Origin: Diprion similis
Lineage: Eukaryota > Arthropoda > Insecta > Hymenoptera > Diprionidae
Direction of reading: 5' to 3'
Length of the DNA stretch: 64,000 nt
Assembly (NCBI RefSeq): GCF_021155765.1
Contig: NC_060114.1
Coordinates: 5,146,001 to 5,210,000, forward strand
The notes beneath the pieces were generated by a model. The model saw nothing but the letters and a program-made list of their open reading frames with translations, had not been told where the DNA came from and made no database searches. The translations under genes and the position numbers were made by a program. This document shows, piece by piece, positions 51,161 to 63,735 of the stretch. Position 1 is the stretch's first letter. Every line of letters begins with the position of its first letter.

Positions 51161-53647
51161 CAGCTAGGTCTGGACACATTGACGAAATGGTAGGTAACCG
51201 TAGCCGGTTCAAATGTTTTTACATTTTCCACCGCTGCGTTGGCATTGCTGCTTAGGGTACGTTCTGATATACTCTTGAAGAGCTAGCTTGTTCCGTTAGA
51301 ATTAGGAGTTATTGGCCTTGTTATTGGCTATTGGACGAGATTTCTGAAGATGGTTCTAGTGAATTGATTGCCGGTTATACAGCGTTGCCACGTGTACAAT
51401 TTAAGTAATTCCTTGGAAATCTTACTGGCTTTGTAAAGAATTGTTATGTTTCGTTTCCAAAATTGGTATGGATGCTATTGGTGTAAAGGGTTTAATGTCG
51501 CTATAATGATGTATTCATCATTATGCCTTCCGAGTTGATATTCCATTGCTTCGCACTACAGAATCATCCGGTGCGTTGGTTTATCTTCAGTCATTTAGTG
51601 TCGTGTTCCTTATACTCTTCAGATGGCGTTCTGTATGGTTCGGCATTTGAAATCTACATCACCTCCCAAGACCTGTGCGTTGCCTACAATACGGCGTTTC
51701 AAAAAGAATTTTATAATTTATGCTAGATAATTTCTATTCACGGTTCTGGAGGTTCCGTATTTACTGGTTTTATAGATTGTTGCAACAATGCGTTTAGCTC
51801 TATATCGCATCGATTACATATCTATTGTCTTACAGTCTTTATCTATCTCCAAAGTATTATGGTGTAGCATAGGTTGCCTTTAGTGCAGTTCTAAACTGCA
51901 TGTTCACGGATGTCATTGTTAAGTGTTATACAATCAATGGATATAATGGTGTTAGTTAATTATAGTACTGAAATAATGATATTATAGTTTTGCGTAGAGT
52001 GAGGATCTCATAATATGGTTTTGCACTCGGATTAATGATTCTTGTGGTTATATTCCATGTACGGATATTTTGAACAGTTAGGCGGTTCTTTGAGTGATCT
52101 CGTCATGAGATTCGCACACTTGGAGTTGGGTTAGTTGGTATTAGTGATATAGAAAAGTAATAAGAGATAAGAAATAAGAAATAAGATGTTACAATACTAT
52201 ACAATGGAACTATGCGCTTGAATGCAGTCCAAATCTCCGATGTTGCAATCGACGCTGTCAGCAATCTTCCAGTCACGTTTGAAGCAAATGCTGAACCTTT
52301 TGCATATCTTTTTGATCATTATTATTTATTTTATATTTCTTTATTTTGTTTTTCGATATCCTCTTGAATTATTTCTAGTGGTATTCATTAGTACAAACGA
52401 GATTGATTGATTCTCCATATTAGAGCAGGTTAATCACAAAACCTACAAAAGATCCATTATCGCAATACTTTAAGGATGAAAGCCACTGTAAATTAATAAA
52501 GGGATCGGATTGTTGGGATTTTATTAAGAGTTTATTAAACTTGTTTTATGTCAAATTTTACTAGAAAATGTTTAAAACTAACAAAGATATGGGCCTTGAT
52601 TTAACGGCTAATAAAAAAAAATTCCCATTGATTATGGCACTGATATCTCGATGAAAGGTTATTTGAAAATAAAAAACGAAATTTTTCTTAATATCTATAC
52701 AATCGTAGCTATAATTATGCATGGCCATTTTTTTTTCTTGCTTACCTACACGATGGCGATGGATAAAGTTTGTTGTACTTTTAAGGATCTTTTTTTATTC
52801 AAACAGTTTCTAAAAATAGTAATCATCAAAATTGTTGAAATTAGTTAGCTACATTTCTACAGATCTTGATGAAATTTTGTTTTTTATTTTCAGATAACCC
52901 TCCACCGAGGTGTCAATGTTACAATGGAGGAAAATTTTTTTTATTAGTCGTCAAGTCAAGGCTCATGTCTGCGTTGATTTAAAGCACGTTTTAATAAAAG
53001 TTTACATAAAACAAGTTCAATACACACTTAACAAAATACCAAAGCTTTGATTCCTTTCTTAATTAATTACCCCTTGAAAAAAAACCTTAAAAAACCGTAA
53101 GTTTGTTGTCTCTTTTATGTGTTTTATAATTGCTTTATTTCTTATTATTCTAGTGTGATTCAAATTGAAAACGGCAAAAGAGTTTTAAGGAATATAGCAC
53201 TAATGATTTATCACCCAAGTCCTTATTGCGCCGAATCATATCAAACCCAGTTATTGCTACATTCTTTCAGATTTCAGAAAGTAGGTGGTCTAGAAATGAA
53301 AAATCAAATCATATTTCAGAAAGGGATAGTTTAATTTTTTGTAATGAATTCTACCTAGAGAAAATCTGGAATTACAACTTCTGATTTCGATCACTCGTGA
53401 CTGTAAGATGAAGCATACCATTTTCAAAACCTTGTCCTAATTACGTTATTGATGTGAATCCCAAACATAGATCACTTGTTTCGATTGCGATGGTCGTTCA
53501 ATTTTCCGAAAAGAAAATGAGAAACTGAAAGAGGAAACAAAACGGAGTCAATCACTTTTAAATCACATGGAAACGGCTGCAATTAGCTAGACGCTTTGTG
53601 ATGTAACACATTATGGTTAGAATGCTCCAATTACATTGCGATAATTA
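51161..53647. other. Intergenic region, no gene recognised
   Basis: AT-rich. Plus-strand frames at 51,523-51,726 and 53,119-53,334 have no recognisable family and no convincing splice partners. Confidence 0.5.
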
Positions 53648-53923
53648 GTGGAACTTGACAACTGCAACGACTCTACCCCACGTAATTTGAAGAAGAAGGT
53701 TCAATTGTCAGAGACGCAGAGAAAAACAATTATGAAACAATCAAGTTTGATCAAACAGAGACTGCGGCGAAGTCAATCGAAGGTTTTGTCAATGAAAAAT
53801 ATTACCAAAACTCTCATCAAACAGATAAATCTTACACCAGTAACAGCTAAATGCTTCAAGAAAGTGTTTGGCAGTCTGCGATTGAAGCTTTGTGTTCCGA
53901 GGATAGTAAAAAACGTAAAGTAA
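53648..53923 (+). pseudogene. Possible THAP/P-like transposase remnant (coiled-coil linker)
   Basis: An open stretch of 91 codons beginning with words such as DSTPRNLKKKVQLSETQR, LIKQRLRRSQSKVLSMK and TLIKQINLTPVTAK. This resembles the basic Leu/Lys coiled-coil linker between the THAP finger and the RNase H core in many insect THAP transposons (typically S/D-TPR-x-LK start). No THAP finger before it or catalytic core after it was found, so it would be a relic. The assignment rests on composition and pattern only. Confidence 0.35.
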
Positions 53924-56440
53924 AACAATGTTTTTCTCAGTTGCCATGGCCTGGGATATGAGTAATCGTGAATTCCCAATCTGGACCGAAACGCGCCTTC
54001 TCGTCACTTTTGTTATTACGTTACAAACTTGAACGGTTACTTATTTTAACTGGAAATACATGACTTGTCTCAAGCCTGATCTTACTCTTTACACTTGTTT
54101 TCTGACTACATATATAACCTAACCTCGTTATATGTCCAGTTTTATTGCTTGTTAGGTACATTTATGTACTCTCGTTTCTTTCAGCCTCGACACGGAACAT
54201 TGTTGTTCGGTACGCTATACCATTAAATAGTCATGGTTTCCATTAGACGTATGATCCAAAGTTGCTACCAAGACTTCTAACTCTTCCGTGTTCACTGCTA
54301 TATACGTTTTTTTTTTCAAATCAAGTTTCATCTTATCGTTTTCATCAACTCTTTCAATTTTGCCTCATTTTCCACAAGCGGTACGATTCACCTTGACAAC
54401 TCGTCATTCGCATGACCTGGTTATTTATTTTTTTTTTGGTTTAAGGATGTACAGGTTTAGTTTCATAATTAGTCCTCCACTGAAAAGTTTTGATTTATGT
54501 GTCTGTGGATTTGAACCCGAAAATACCCGTTTGAGAGGACCTTGACAGGAATGAGGTATCTTGACCTTAAGTGACCACTTGTTGATGTTATGTGTGGGGC
54601 ATTCTTTGTGAACTGAACAAATTTTTGCAAAATATTAGCAGAAAGGTTTCCACACTTTCCAAATCATTCACGAATTTCTTCATATTATCAATTAAAGAGG
54701 TATTGAAACTACGATATAACGCGATGAGTCAGTCAGACGCTTTGCCTGACTTTATTCGAAAATCGACTGTTCGTTGAAAATAGTCGATTATTTACGATCG
54801 ATCTTGCTTGCTTCAAGTCAATGAAGACCGACTTTTGAGTGACGACTTTTAGATGTTTTTCAACTAAATTTAATATATTTAGAGATAGCAAATAGTTGAT
54901 AACTCAAATTCTTTCTCTTAGAACTCATCCTAAAGTACCAACAAATCAAAACACTGTCTTTCAAAATATTATTCTGTTGTACATACTGGTTGTACGGTTA
55001 GTCGATAATCGGTAACCGTCGTTTGGTCATTCGCAACAAGATAAGATTTAAATATCACCGTATAAAATATCTTTCATTGAAATTATTAAAAAAAAATTTC
55101 AAAAATTGACTTGAATCGAATAGTCGAAGAGTCGTGAAAGGTTCAAATTGAAGTTCGATAGTAAAGTCGAAAGTCCGCTTTTCGCGCGACTTTTCCATCT
55201 CTACGTCTGCTAGCGAGGTGTCGTTTGTCCTCCCATTTGTATTCAAATTCTGGTTTGATTCTGTTCGTGCTGTGTTACCGCTGCTGATGTCGAAGGTGGA
55301 AAAAAGATTATCTTTAGGTTAGGTTATGTTCGCGGTCGCTACTAGCTGTTGTTGTCGTCGACGTGTGTCGATCACCTTATTGTTAGACGTGTTGATGATT
55401 CTCTCTCTCAATACCAGCCTCGGTGGCTCGATACGTTACAACACATACGAGTGATTTTTGTGGGATAGACTCTAAGTTTCTAGGATTTATCCGAGTATGC
55501 AATAATGTTGCAGTTACTTCAGCCATAATTTTGTATTGCTTTGCAGCTACCTAGTGCCGAAAATGATCGTTGAAACAAAACGAAATTAGGTACACAAATG
55601 TAAACAAAATGGCGCCCGTTTTTCGAAAAAGTTCAAAAAACAGTTTTTCTTGCCGTTTTTTGCAAAAAGAAATATAGTTAAAATCAGTATTTCAAAAATC
55701 GTATGACTCATTCCAAGGCCATTAACATGCTGAATCTAAAACCTTCGATTTTTTGGTTTCAGGTTAAGTATCTCCGAGAAATCATCAACACCGCAGACCT
55801 AACTTTTTTTCAGACTGATTTTCAACTACGATTTTCGTGTATAAAAAGTGATTGAAAACAAATGAAAATTTATGTCATGTAATTTGAGAGTGTATTTATT
55901 AAGCCTAATAAAGCTTATACCAATATTTACAATTAAAACTTATTAAAAAAGTTCTTGAAAAAAAACATTTTTTTTGCTCGTCAATTGGGTAGACCCCTTA
56001 ACAGTAGGTGTCTAAATAGCCATAATTTTAATCTTGCGCCATTTTTTTGATTTCCCTCACAAGCATCGTGAAAGGATTTTTTTCTTCCCAATATCAACCT
56101 AGTCTTGATATTTCTCTAGGCTATTTCACACCCCGTATTTTTATTTGAGAGAGAGGTAATTTCTACTCTAACACTTCGGAAAATACGTAACATTTTAACT
56201 AAAAGTTCAGATACTTATCAAGCTAGATAACAATAACAAGACATGCTTATAATTCTGAGTACAGGCTTATGATGCAAGTCAGGTTTGTATACTTGCTCTC
56301 GCTGATTTCGCACGAGTGGTGAAGAATAATAGGCTCGAATGTGGTTTGACAGCATTGTGAATTCTGCGAATCCCTTGGGGGGAATGTATCGCGATGTTAT
56401 TCAAGTCATTAAAAGCACGGCGAATTTTATTTTGGTCTCC
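53924..56440. other. Intergenic region upstream of the P450
   Basis: No gene recognised. It contains two arthropod telomere-like words, TAACCTAACCT near 54,117 and AGGTTAGGTTA near 55,316, too short to be telomeric arrays. Confidence 0.5.
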
Positions 56441-56455
56441 AGAGTTCAGTTTGGT
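56405..56455 (+). promoter_or_regulatory. Weak core promoter candidate for the P450
   Basis: ATTAAAAG (56,408-56,415) lies 33-40 bp before GAGTTCAGTTTGG, whose TCAGT (56,446-56,450) fits an arthropod initiator. This would give an untranslated leader of about 190 nt before the ATG at 56,636. The TATA-like box is imperfect and slightly far. Confidence 0.3.
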
Positions 56456-56635
56456 CGAAACAGTGACAGAAGTTATACCTACCTATATGGTTAGTAATAT
56501 ACATATACGAGGAAAGGTTTAATTCAGTGAAGACAAAGAGGAAAAATGGTCAGGTTTTCTTTACCGTAAAAGCTGATAACTCCCGATTGATAGAAATCGT
56601 AAAACCACCCTTTCGGACAGTCGCAAATTGTAGCA

Positions 56636-59600
56636 ATGGATCCTTTAACGGTTGCGATTTGTACGTTGGCGTGCTTCATACTCTACAACGTAATCAAAGT
56701 TGCTGTGAAACTTTTGAAAATGGGTCCATTCTCAGATTACGCGTCCAAGTCTGACGGGCCGCAAAGTATGCCGATCATAGGCCTCGCTTATCTCTTCATT
56801 GGGGGCGCTGAAGGTAATTAAGGAGAGACATTTTGTCATAGCTACCGAATTTCTGGTAGCTAATGAAATCGTCGCGTTATGTAATATGTGTAATTACAGC
56901 TACTATGAAGAACATCATTGAAATGGGAAAAACGTATCCTCCATCCTTTCAAACGTCATTGGGAAAATTTTCAATTTTCGCCACGGGTATACCTGGACAA
57001 TTAAAGGTAAAGTAATTGTGATAATAATTTAACGCAGATCAGAGTTGCAGTCATGAATTGTTCCGCCATTTCAGGCTGTACTTCTCAGCTCAAAAACTAT
57101 TGAGAAAAACGAGTTTTACGACTTTGGGCGGCCTTGGTTGGGAAATGGAATATTCACAGCTCCTGGTAGGTGAACGGTCATACTTTGACACTTGATTGTG
57201 AGTTATTAGGGTAATAAGATAGCTTGTTTGGATCGTACAATTTTTTGGATTTTTTGAATTGTGTTGCGTTGATTTTTGATTCTTCAACAATACTGGTTAA
57301 AGGAAATACGCGAGCAACTTGGCTGCATGCGTCATACACTTCGATAATCATTTCTGTCATCTTTGTAATCATAAACTTCATCATATTTTTAGCTTCACTA
57401 TCTTGTTGGATTTCGAAGGTGAAAAGTATTGAAACAAGAAAGATGATGTACATTTTACTGTCAAACATGTAAAGAAAAAATTTGACGATATTAAACGAGA
57501 CTGTGTAATATCCTAAATTTTTGCAGGACTTCAAAAAGTCTTTTATTTCAGCGTCTATATGGGAAGTGCACCGGAAACTGATCCAGCCATCTTTCAATTC
57601 CATAGTCCTCAAGTCTTTCATTGAAATATTTTCCGCCCAGTCCTTCATACTGGTTAAAAAAATGGAACGTCACTTGGATGGACCAGAATTTGAAATACAC
57701 GAATATCTTTCCCTGTGTACGTTGGACGTCATTTGCGGTAGGTCATTGCAACTGCGTATTAGGTAACCTAAATAACATTTGAGTTCTTGAATAATGACGA
57801 GTATAAATTACCATTTTATGTCTCAGGAACGGCTATGGGTATAAATTTAGAAGCACAAACGAAAGAGAATTGTCACTACGGAAAAGCAGCACACGCGTAA
57901 GTCAATAATTGAAATTTCGTAAACAGAAAAGAGAACATGTTAGTTGCTCGTTATTCACAATGTCTGAACGCCTAAAGTTTACATCATAAAATCTACCGTT
58001 TGGAAAATTTATAGACTACCTTCAAAAAGTAACGAACATTGTTCCCGGTAAGAAACTACTGTACGTTCTGCTTCCGTAGGGTCATCGCTGGTGTAACAAA
58101 ACGAGTTCTCAGTCCCTGGCTGTACCCGGATTTCATTTTCAATCGCACGCGACTTGGCAAAGACCAGGAGAAGAATATCAAATTTCTACATGGGTTTGTT
58201 GACAACGTAAGTACGAGATCAGCAGATTGTATCAATTCCCATGGACACTACATACATCTTCTAGTTACAGAGTTTCTTCCTCGCAAATGCTTCACTTAAA
58301 ATCAGTTCTCCGATCTAAACTTTAATGCCCAAAAAACACGATCTTGTGACAGTTAATGAATGAAGTTAGACAGAAAACAAGCCAGGTTTTGGCCTGCAAC
58401 AGTATTGACTTAAAGAATGGATAGGAGGTGGGTTACTGACTTCTGTGGTTTCATTGCAGGTGATACGGGAGAAAAAAGAACGAATAAGCCAGCGTACTAG
58501 CCAAAGAGAATTGGCCAAAAATGGACAAAATGCAGGTAAACACTAAATCATTTTACTATGGACGTAAAGTGTTTCCAAAAAGTTCTGGTTTGAGGAGTGA
58601 AAGTCGGTATACTTATTGCGTCTGACGCATGATAGCCGAAAACAGACTCACGTCTTTTGGTCAGACACGGACAGGAAAAGTCTGAACATAATTCACAAAA
58701 ACATTTTATACTTATATGAACTATTTTATATTACTGGGAATGATTTACTTGTCTCTTACGTACGTGTAACGACCGTTAACTTTATAATTAATGTTCACTC
58801 TTATATAGCAGACAGTTCGTCGACTGATCCTGAGGTACTGATAGACAATCTCATAAAACTATCCACACACAATCAGATTCTGACGGATGAAACGGTCCGG
58901 GAACAGGTTGATACAATAATGGTGGCTGTAAGTATAACGGCCGATTCATATTAGACATTATTCAAAATGGCTTTGAAAAGTGATGATGATAGTCACTTTT
59001 ACTATAAACTAGACAGCATGAGTGTAGTCAAAAGTAATTGTGTATTGATCAATCGTTCTCATACGTTTCTTCAGGGCAGTGACACAACGTCAATAGTAGG
59101 ATCCTTCGTGATACTGATGCTTGCTTCTCAACCAGGTGTGCAGGTTTGTGTAATTTCCTAATTATTTCCATGTCACAGTCTAAATATTGACCTGAAAAAT
59201 TATTCGCATTTGATACCATCGTATAGGAAAAAGCGTACCAAGAATTGTGTGACATTTTTGGAGGTGACGCAGCATACGATGATAGTGGAGAACCACCCGT
59301 CACGTCAGAAGTTTTGAGAAGAATGACGTACATGGAAAGAGTGATCAAAGAAACTATGCGCTTGTTCCCAATAGGACCCTTACTTTTCCGAAAGGCGACG
59401 GACGACTTGGATTTAGGTTCGCAAGCTTTCATAACCTTATCTATTCTGCTGCTATTGCATCGTGCAAAGTATTGCATTCCACGTGGTAATAGATCGTTGT
59501 AAAGACGAGGGTGAAGTTACTTCTTAGACGATTACTGATATTACAGGTAATTGTACCGTACCAAAAGGAAGTACAGTGGCTCTCAATATTATAGGAGTTC

Positions 59601-60107
59601 ACAGGAACGAGAAATACTGGCCAGATCCTTACAAATTTGATCCGGACAGATTTTTACCTGAAAGATTTGCAGAACAGGAACCATTTTCATACTTACCATT
59701 CAGTGGCGGTCCAAGAAATTGTATCGGTGAGGAAAATAGCTGAGTTGACAATAAATATATATATATTAGAACATCATTATGCTGACGTTCTAATGGAACT
59801 GGTCGACATCTTGATGTAGCTTTATGGAATGTATTTATATAAAAGTTTTGTTATCAGTAATTGTGGATAGAAGTGTAGATGCGCTGGAAGAAATTATTGG
59901 ATGAGTTATGTTCCATTTTTAGGATCAAAGTACGCTATGATGTTTATAAAGACATTCACAGCGATGATTCTTCGAAGATACGTTTTAGCAGTGGATAAAG
60001 TGATACCGGTAGAAGATGTACGATTAAAAATGGAATTTATGATGACACCTGCGGTCCCGATAGCAATTAGGATAAAGAAACGTACACAAGAGCATAAATT
60101 TTCGTAA
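56636..60107 (+). CDS. CYP4-clan cytochrome P450 monooxygenase
   Basis: Membrane-anchored microsomal haem-thiolate monooxygenase; substrates may be fatty acids, hormones or xenobiotics. Twelve exons: 56636-56813, 56900-57006, 57075-57165, 57552-57737, 57827-57896, 58080-58206, 58460-58535, 58809-58927, 59075-59143, 59227-59416, 59547-59726 and 59923-60107. They join in phase to 525 residues. An N-terminal anchor helix and hinge (GPQSMPIIG) come first. The C-helix motif is IWEVHRKLIQPSF, followed by CTLDVICGTAMG. The I-helix oxygen-binding motif is AGSDTTS (about 317-323), the K-helix KETMR (Glu383, Arg386), the PERF-type segment FDPDRFLPERF, and the haem loop FSGGPRNCIG with Cys463. The CYP4 Glu that bonds haem covalently (FEGHDT) is Ala here. 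No stops or frameshifts were seen. Confidence 0.92.
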
Positions 60108-60299
60108 GTCAACGTTTGTCATTTTTTTTATACATTTGAGGAGTCAAGTATGCGTACTTTCTCATTTTGCTAGAGATACAAAATAATATCATTACATACG
60201 TAAGTGTGGAAAACAATTATTCCAGGTTGTGGGAATTTTTTTTTTTTTTACTTTTAGTATCATTTATTATCGGCATGTGTCGTGTAAAAGTTTTTATTC

Positions 60300-60305
60300 A
60301 ATAAA
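60300..60305 (+). terminator. Polyadenylation signal candidate of the P450
   Basis: AATAAA about 190 bp after the P450 stop codon, the first canonical signal downstream on this strand. Confidence 0.45.
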
Positions 60306-60923
60306 AAAATACTTCACCAAACATCCGTACATTTGTGTCAAATTATTTTCTCACGGATTTTACCTTACCTTTGGTTTTACCGGAAGGAACTCGGTTTGGT
60401 TACAACCGATAAGGAAAAAATGGAAAGTGCTTGTCTCGGGCAGTAATCGAGTATACCCTGAAGTCGTGGATCATTGTCAACAGCCGTTAAAGAGTTCGAG
60501 GTTATCTGGTGAACATTTCAACAAACCGCCAGATCGTTATATCACTGAAATCAAATTTTTTGTTAATAATTATCATGAAACGTAGAGATGAGTCGAAATC
60601 AGTATTTCTTTCTCAAAAGCAGTACTTTTCCTATACTGAAGCGGGAAAAAGGTTGAAATAATTTTTTAATCAACATGAAGCTTAGTGAAATCTGTGGTCT
60701 TGAAAATTTTCATTGAAATGTTTCGAACATTTACGATTACGATTTCAGATCTGTCTTCTTTGGATGGAATTAAAAAGAATGCTATTATTGCTGTGGTATT
60801 TTTTAAAGGAAAGGTGACGAGTAATTAAGAGAATTAGATTATTTTTGCAATTGTGCAAGTTTTCAAGAATAACTACCTTTACGGAAAAAAACTTTCAACT
60901 TAGGTGTAGATACGTCCGCTAAA
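60306..60923. other. Downstream flank of the P450, nothing recognised
   Basis: A plus-strand frame runs through 60,229-60,585 but shows no family features. It is treated as non-coding. Confidence 0.4.
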
Positions 60924-61312
60924 TTTTTTTTTTACGGCATGAGCATTGAAAAGTCCACTTTTTGTGGCAGTTTTCGTTCCGTAAAGTGACGCTTTATACG
61001 GCAGCGAACAAAGTTGCGGAATAAAGTCTTTATTCCGCAGTTTTGATGCGCAGTTCGAAGTGCGCATCCCAAACTGCCGAATAAAGTATCTTCGTCGAAC
61101 AGATCGCGACGTAACCTCACTCTTCGTTTTGCTTTTCAATGCCCATAGCGTAAAAAATATTGTATGTGGCATGCCCGTAAACCGTTTTTTGGCTCGGATA
61201 ATTTCAGTACTCGCTTCCGGCTCGCTTCCGGCTAGCCTTCAGCTCGTCCTGAAATCTTTATCCTTGCCAAAAAAACAGGCGGTTTACGGGCATGCCACAT
61301 AAATAGCTATTT
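60924..61312 (-). mobile_element. Composite double-foldback MITE, copy 2 (inverted)
   Basis: Reverse-oriented homologue of 19,080-19,469, collinear over its whole length of about 389 bp. It starts TTTTTTACGGCATGAGCATT, contains GTGCGCATCCCAAACTGCCG, and ends with GGGCATGCCACATAAATAGC. The similarity is very high, so the two insertions are fairly recent relative to flanking divergence. Confidence 0.8.
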
Positions 61313-62346
61313 TTGAGGGATTTAGCGTTATCTAGTTGGTTTTTCGTGAGGATAGGGCCTCTTATTTGATAAGAAAAACGTGTTTTTTTATTTCTAACAA
61401 TTTTTGACTAGGAATGGCTTCAACATTTTCAGTAAGTCAATCAAAAAATCGAACCTTATTGGATCTACTTTCTTCGACACGCCTCTCATCGTATCGATTT
61501 ATAATGATTTTGGAAGCATTAAGTCGGCCTCCTTGACAGTTTATTTTGAAAATCCGAAAAAATGGATAAAAAATTCCGTCAAATGTTATATTATAAGTTG
61601 GAAAAGTGGCACGATTTTGTGTAAACATTTTGCCGAATGTGGTCCAGTTCACTAAGAGTGCCCCGTATGATAAAATTTTTCAAATTTAACGAGCAAGCAA
61701 TGTCACCTTATCTCACTCGAAGCTCGCGCAACATCTCGCCGAAGTGCGTAGTTAATTTTTTGCATGAGACGTCCATGATTTGTACACGCATAAAATTAGT
61801 GGTTTTCGCAGGATGAATTCTCAGTATCTAAGATTAATCTAACGATTAAATCACGTGGCAGTTACTTCAATCATTATTTCGTTTTGTGTAAAATAGAGCT
61901 TCGCGTAGCTACTGAACGTGGAATATTATCGTTTAAACGAAATGGAATTATACGCGACTCGATGGTGGAAAGTTTTTTGGAATTCTCCAGTGTCATTTCA
62001 TGCTACGTAGTTTTATATTATAGAGATAATTTTTATACCGATAATTCTGAATATCGGAAAATGTATCGACATTCGACAGAATTTAGGCTGTGAAATCACA
62101 ATTAATCACAGTTGTTTATTGCTCCTTTTGATTCATTTATTTAATAGCATCGTACGTCTAAAATCAGACTGTAATAAGCATTTGAAAGTTGCGGATTTAT
62201 ACTTTAAACCACACAAAAGTTATTCTAATTATCTAACGCATCGAATTTTGAAAATTTTCTTTTTGCCGCTTGCAAATACAATAGGCAATATTTTTTTATC
62301 GTGATGTGGTGGTGGTAATATAGTCAATTTTTTTACATTTCATATG
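61313..62346. other. Intergenic region, nothing recognised
   Basis: AT-rich sequence with no supported coding frame, between the composite MITE and the large palindrome. Confidence 0.5.
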
Positions 62347-63562
62347 GTTTTGCCTAGATACGGAAGTTTACAGTGAAAACAAGAACGACTTAAAAGAGAA
62401 TCAGAAATCATAGTTATACAAATAGAAGATGTTATATAAATAGAGTCGTTAAAGGATATGATTCCGTGACACGAGGTAAACGATGCATAATGAGTTTAAT
62501 ATTTATATATTGACACAAGACGATTTACTGGAATGTCATTACGTACGAATTTCTTGAGTTCAAGGATATGAACTTATTAGGACCGCTGATAAAATATTCA
62601 CGAATACGAGTGAATATACTTGTCAATAATTAAGGAGGTTTCTCAGGTAAGGATAGTAGAATATGATCACACTATTGTTTCATTGCGATTAGGCTAATAG
62701 ACAGAATGGAATGAAACAAAACGCATTCGAAAGCTATAAATTCTCATTTTGAAACCAAACGATTTTTTTTCAATCATCTTAAAAATTGACTCCTGGACGT
62801 CGCATCAGTTCAAGCGGAGCTCTGCAGCAAACAACTGGCAGAACGATAATCAAGATTGTAGACGAAAGGAATATCTGAAACAAAAAACCTAGACTTTTTG
62901 AAAAATTTAAATTTGGCTCAGCTGTGACTTTGATCATCAGATTTGGTGTTCTTTTAAGACTTTTGGGAATGTTCTTATTAATTTTTCAAAAACAAAAAAT
63001 CGAATCGAAAGTCCGTTCCGTAGAAGCTTAGAAGACATATTGACGATTCTAAAAAAGTCTTGGTTTTTTGTTTTCGAACATTCTGTTCACCTACAAACGT
63101 GGTTATCGTTTCCCCAGTTATTTTCTGCAGAGCTTCACTTGAACTGATGCGACGTGCAGGAGTCAATTTTTAAGACAATTGAAAAGTAATTTTTTGGTTT
63201 CAAAACGGAAATTTATATTTTTTGAATGATAATCACAAGTCTAATCACAATGAATCAATGATGTGATCATTTCCTACTACCGTTACCTGAGAAACCTTTT
63301 TAATTGAGTATAATCACTCGTATTCGTGAATATTTTATCAGCGGTCCCAAGTTCATATCCTTGAACTCAAGAAATTCGTACGTAATGTCATTCCAGTAAA
63401 TCGTCTTGTGTCAATATATAAATATTAAACTCATTATGCATCGTTTACCTCGTGTTACGGAATCATATCCGTTAACGATTCTTTTTATATAATATCTTCT
63501 ATTTTTATGACTATGACTTCTCATTTTCACTGTGAAATTCCGTGTTCAGGCAAAATCATCTG
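62347..63562. mobile_element. Giant palindromic (foldback) element, about 1.2 kb
   Basis: The left arm 62,347 to about 62,940 and the right arm about 62,960 to 63,562 are inverted copies over essentially their whole length. Paired words include GGTTTTGCCT at the left end against AGGCAAAAT at the right end, ACACGAGGTAAACGATGCAT, TCAAGGATATGAACTT, GGTTTCTCAGGTAA, AAAAATTGACTCCTG and CGTCGCATCAGTTCAAG with their complements. The centre is near 62,950. No protein-coding frame of note is present. It may be a foldback transposon or two inverted copies of one element. Confidence 0.8.
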
Positions 63563-63584
63563 AAACGTAAAAAATTCGCCAAGT

Positions 63585-63735
63585 TACGAAAATCGAATCA
63601 CAAAAAAAAAATGCAAAAAACAACTTAGGTATTCTGTTCGCCTGCAAACGTGGTTAACCTTTTGCCAATCATTTTCTGCAGGAGCTCCACTTAAATGAAC
63701 GTACAGGGGTAAATTTTTAAGAAAGTTGGGAAAGC
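63585..63735 (+). repeat. Third, degenerate copy of part of the palindrome arm
   Basis: TTCTGTTCGCCTGCAAACGT, ATTTTCTGCAGGAGC and TAAATTTTTAAGAAAGTTG follow the order of TTCTGTTCACCTACAAACGT, ATTTTCTGCAGAGC and CAATTTTTAAGACAATTG in the right arm at 63,080-63,185. It is in direct orientation and more diverged than the two arms are from each other. Confidence 0.65.

Noticed and set aside
51523-51726. Small plus-strand gene of 67 codons
   Set aside because: No motif, no neighbouring exon in phase, and no promoter or polyadenylation context that stands out.
54117-55326. Telomeric (TTAGG)n insertion
   Set aside because: Only two repeat units at each place, which is common by chance and in insect promoters.
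57178-57648. 156-codon minus-strand frame
   Set aside because: It lies antisense across intron 3 and exon 4 of the P450, whose splice and protein features explain the sequence.
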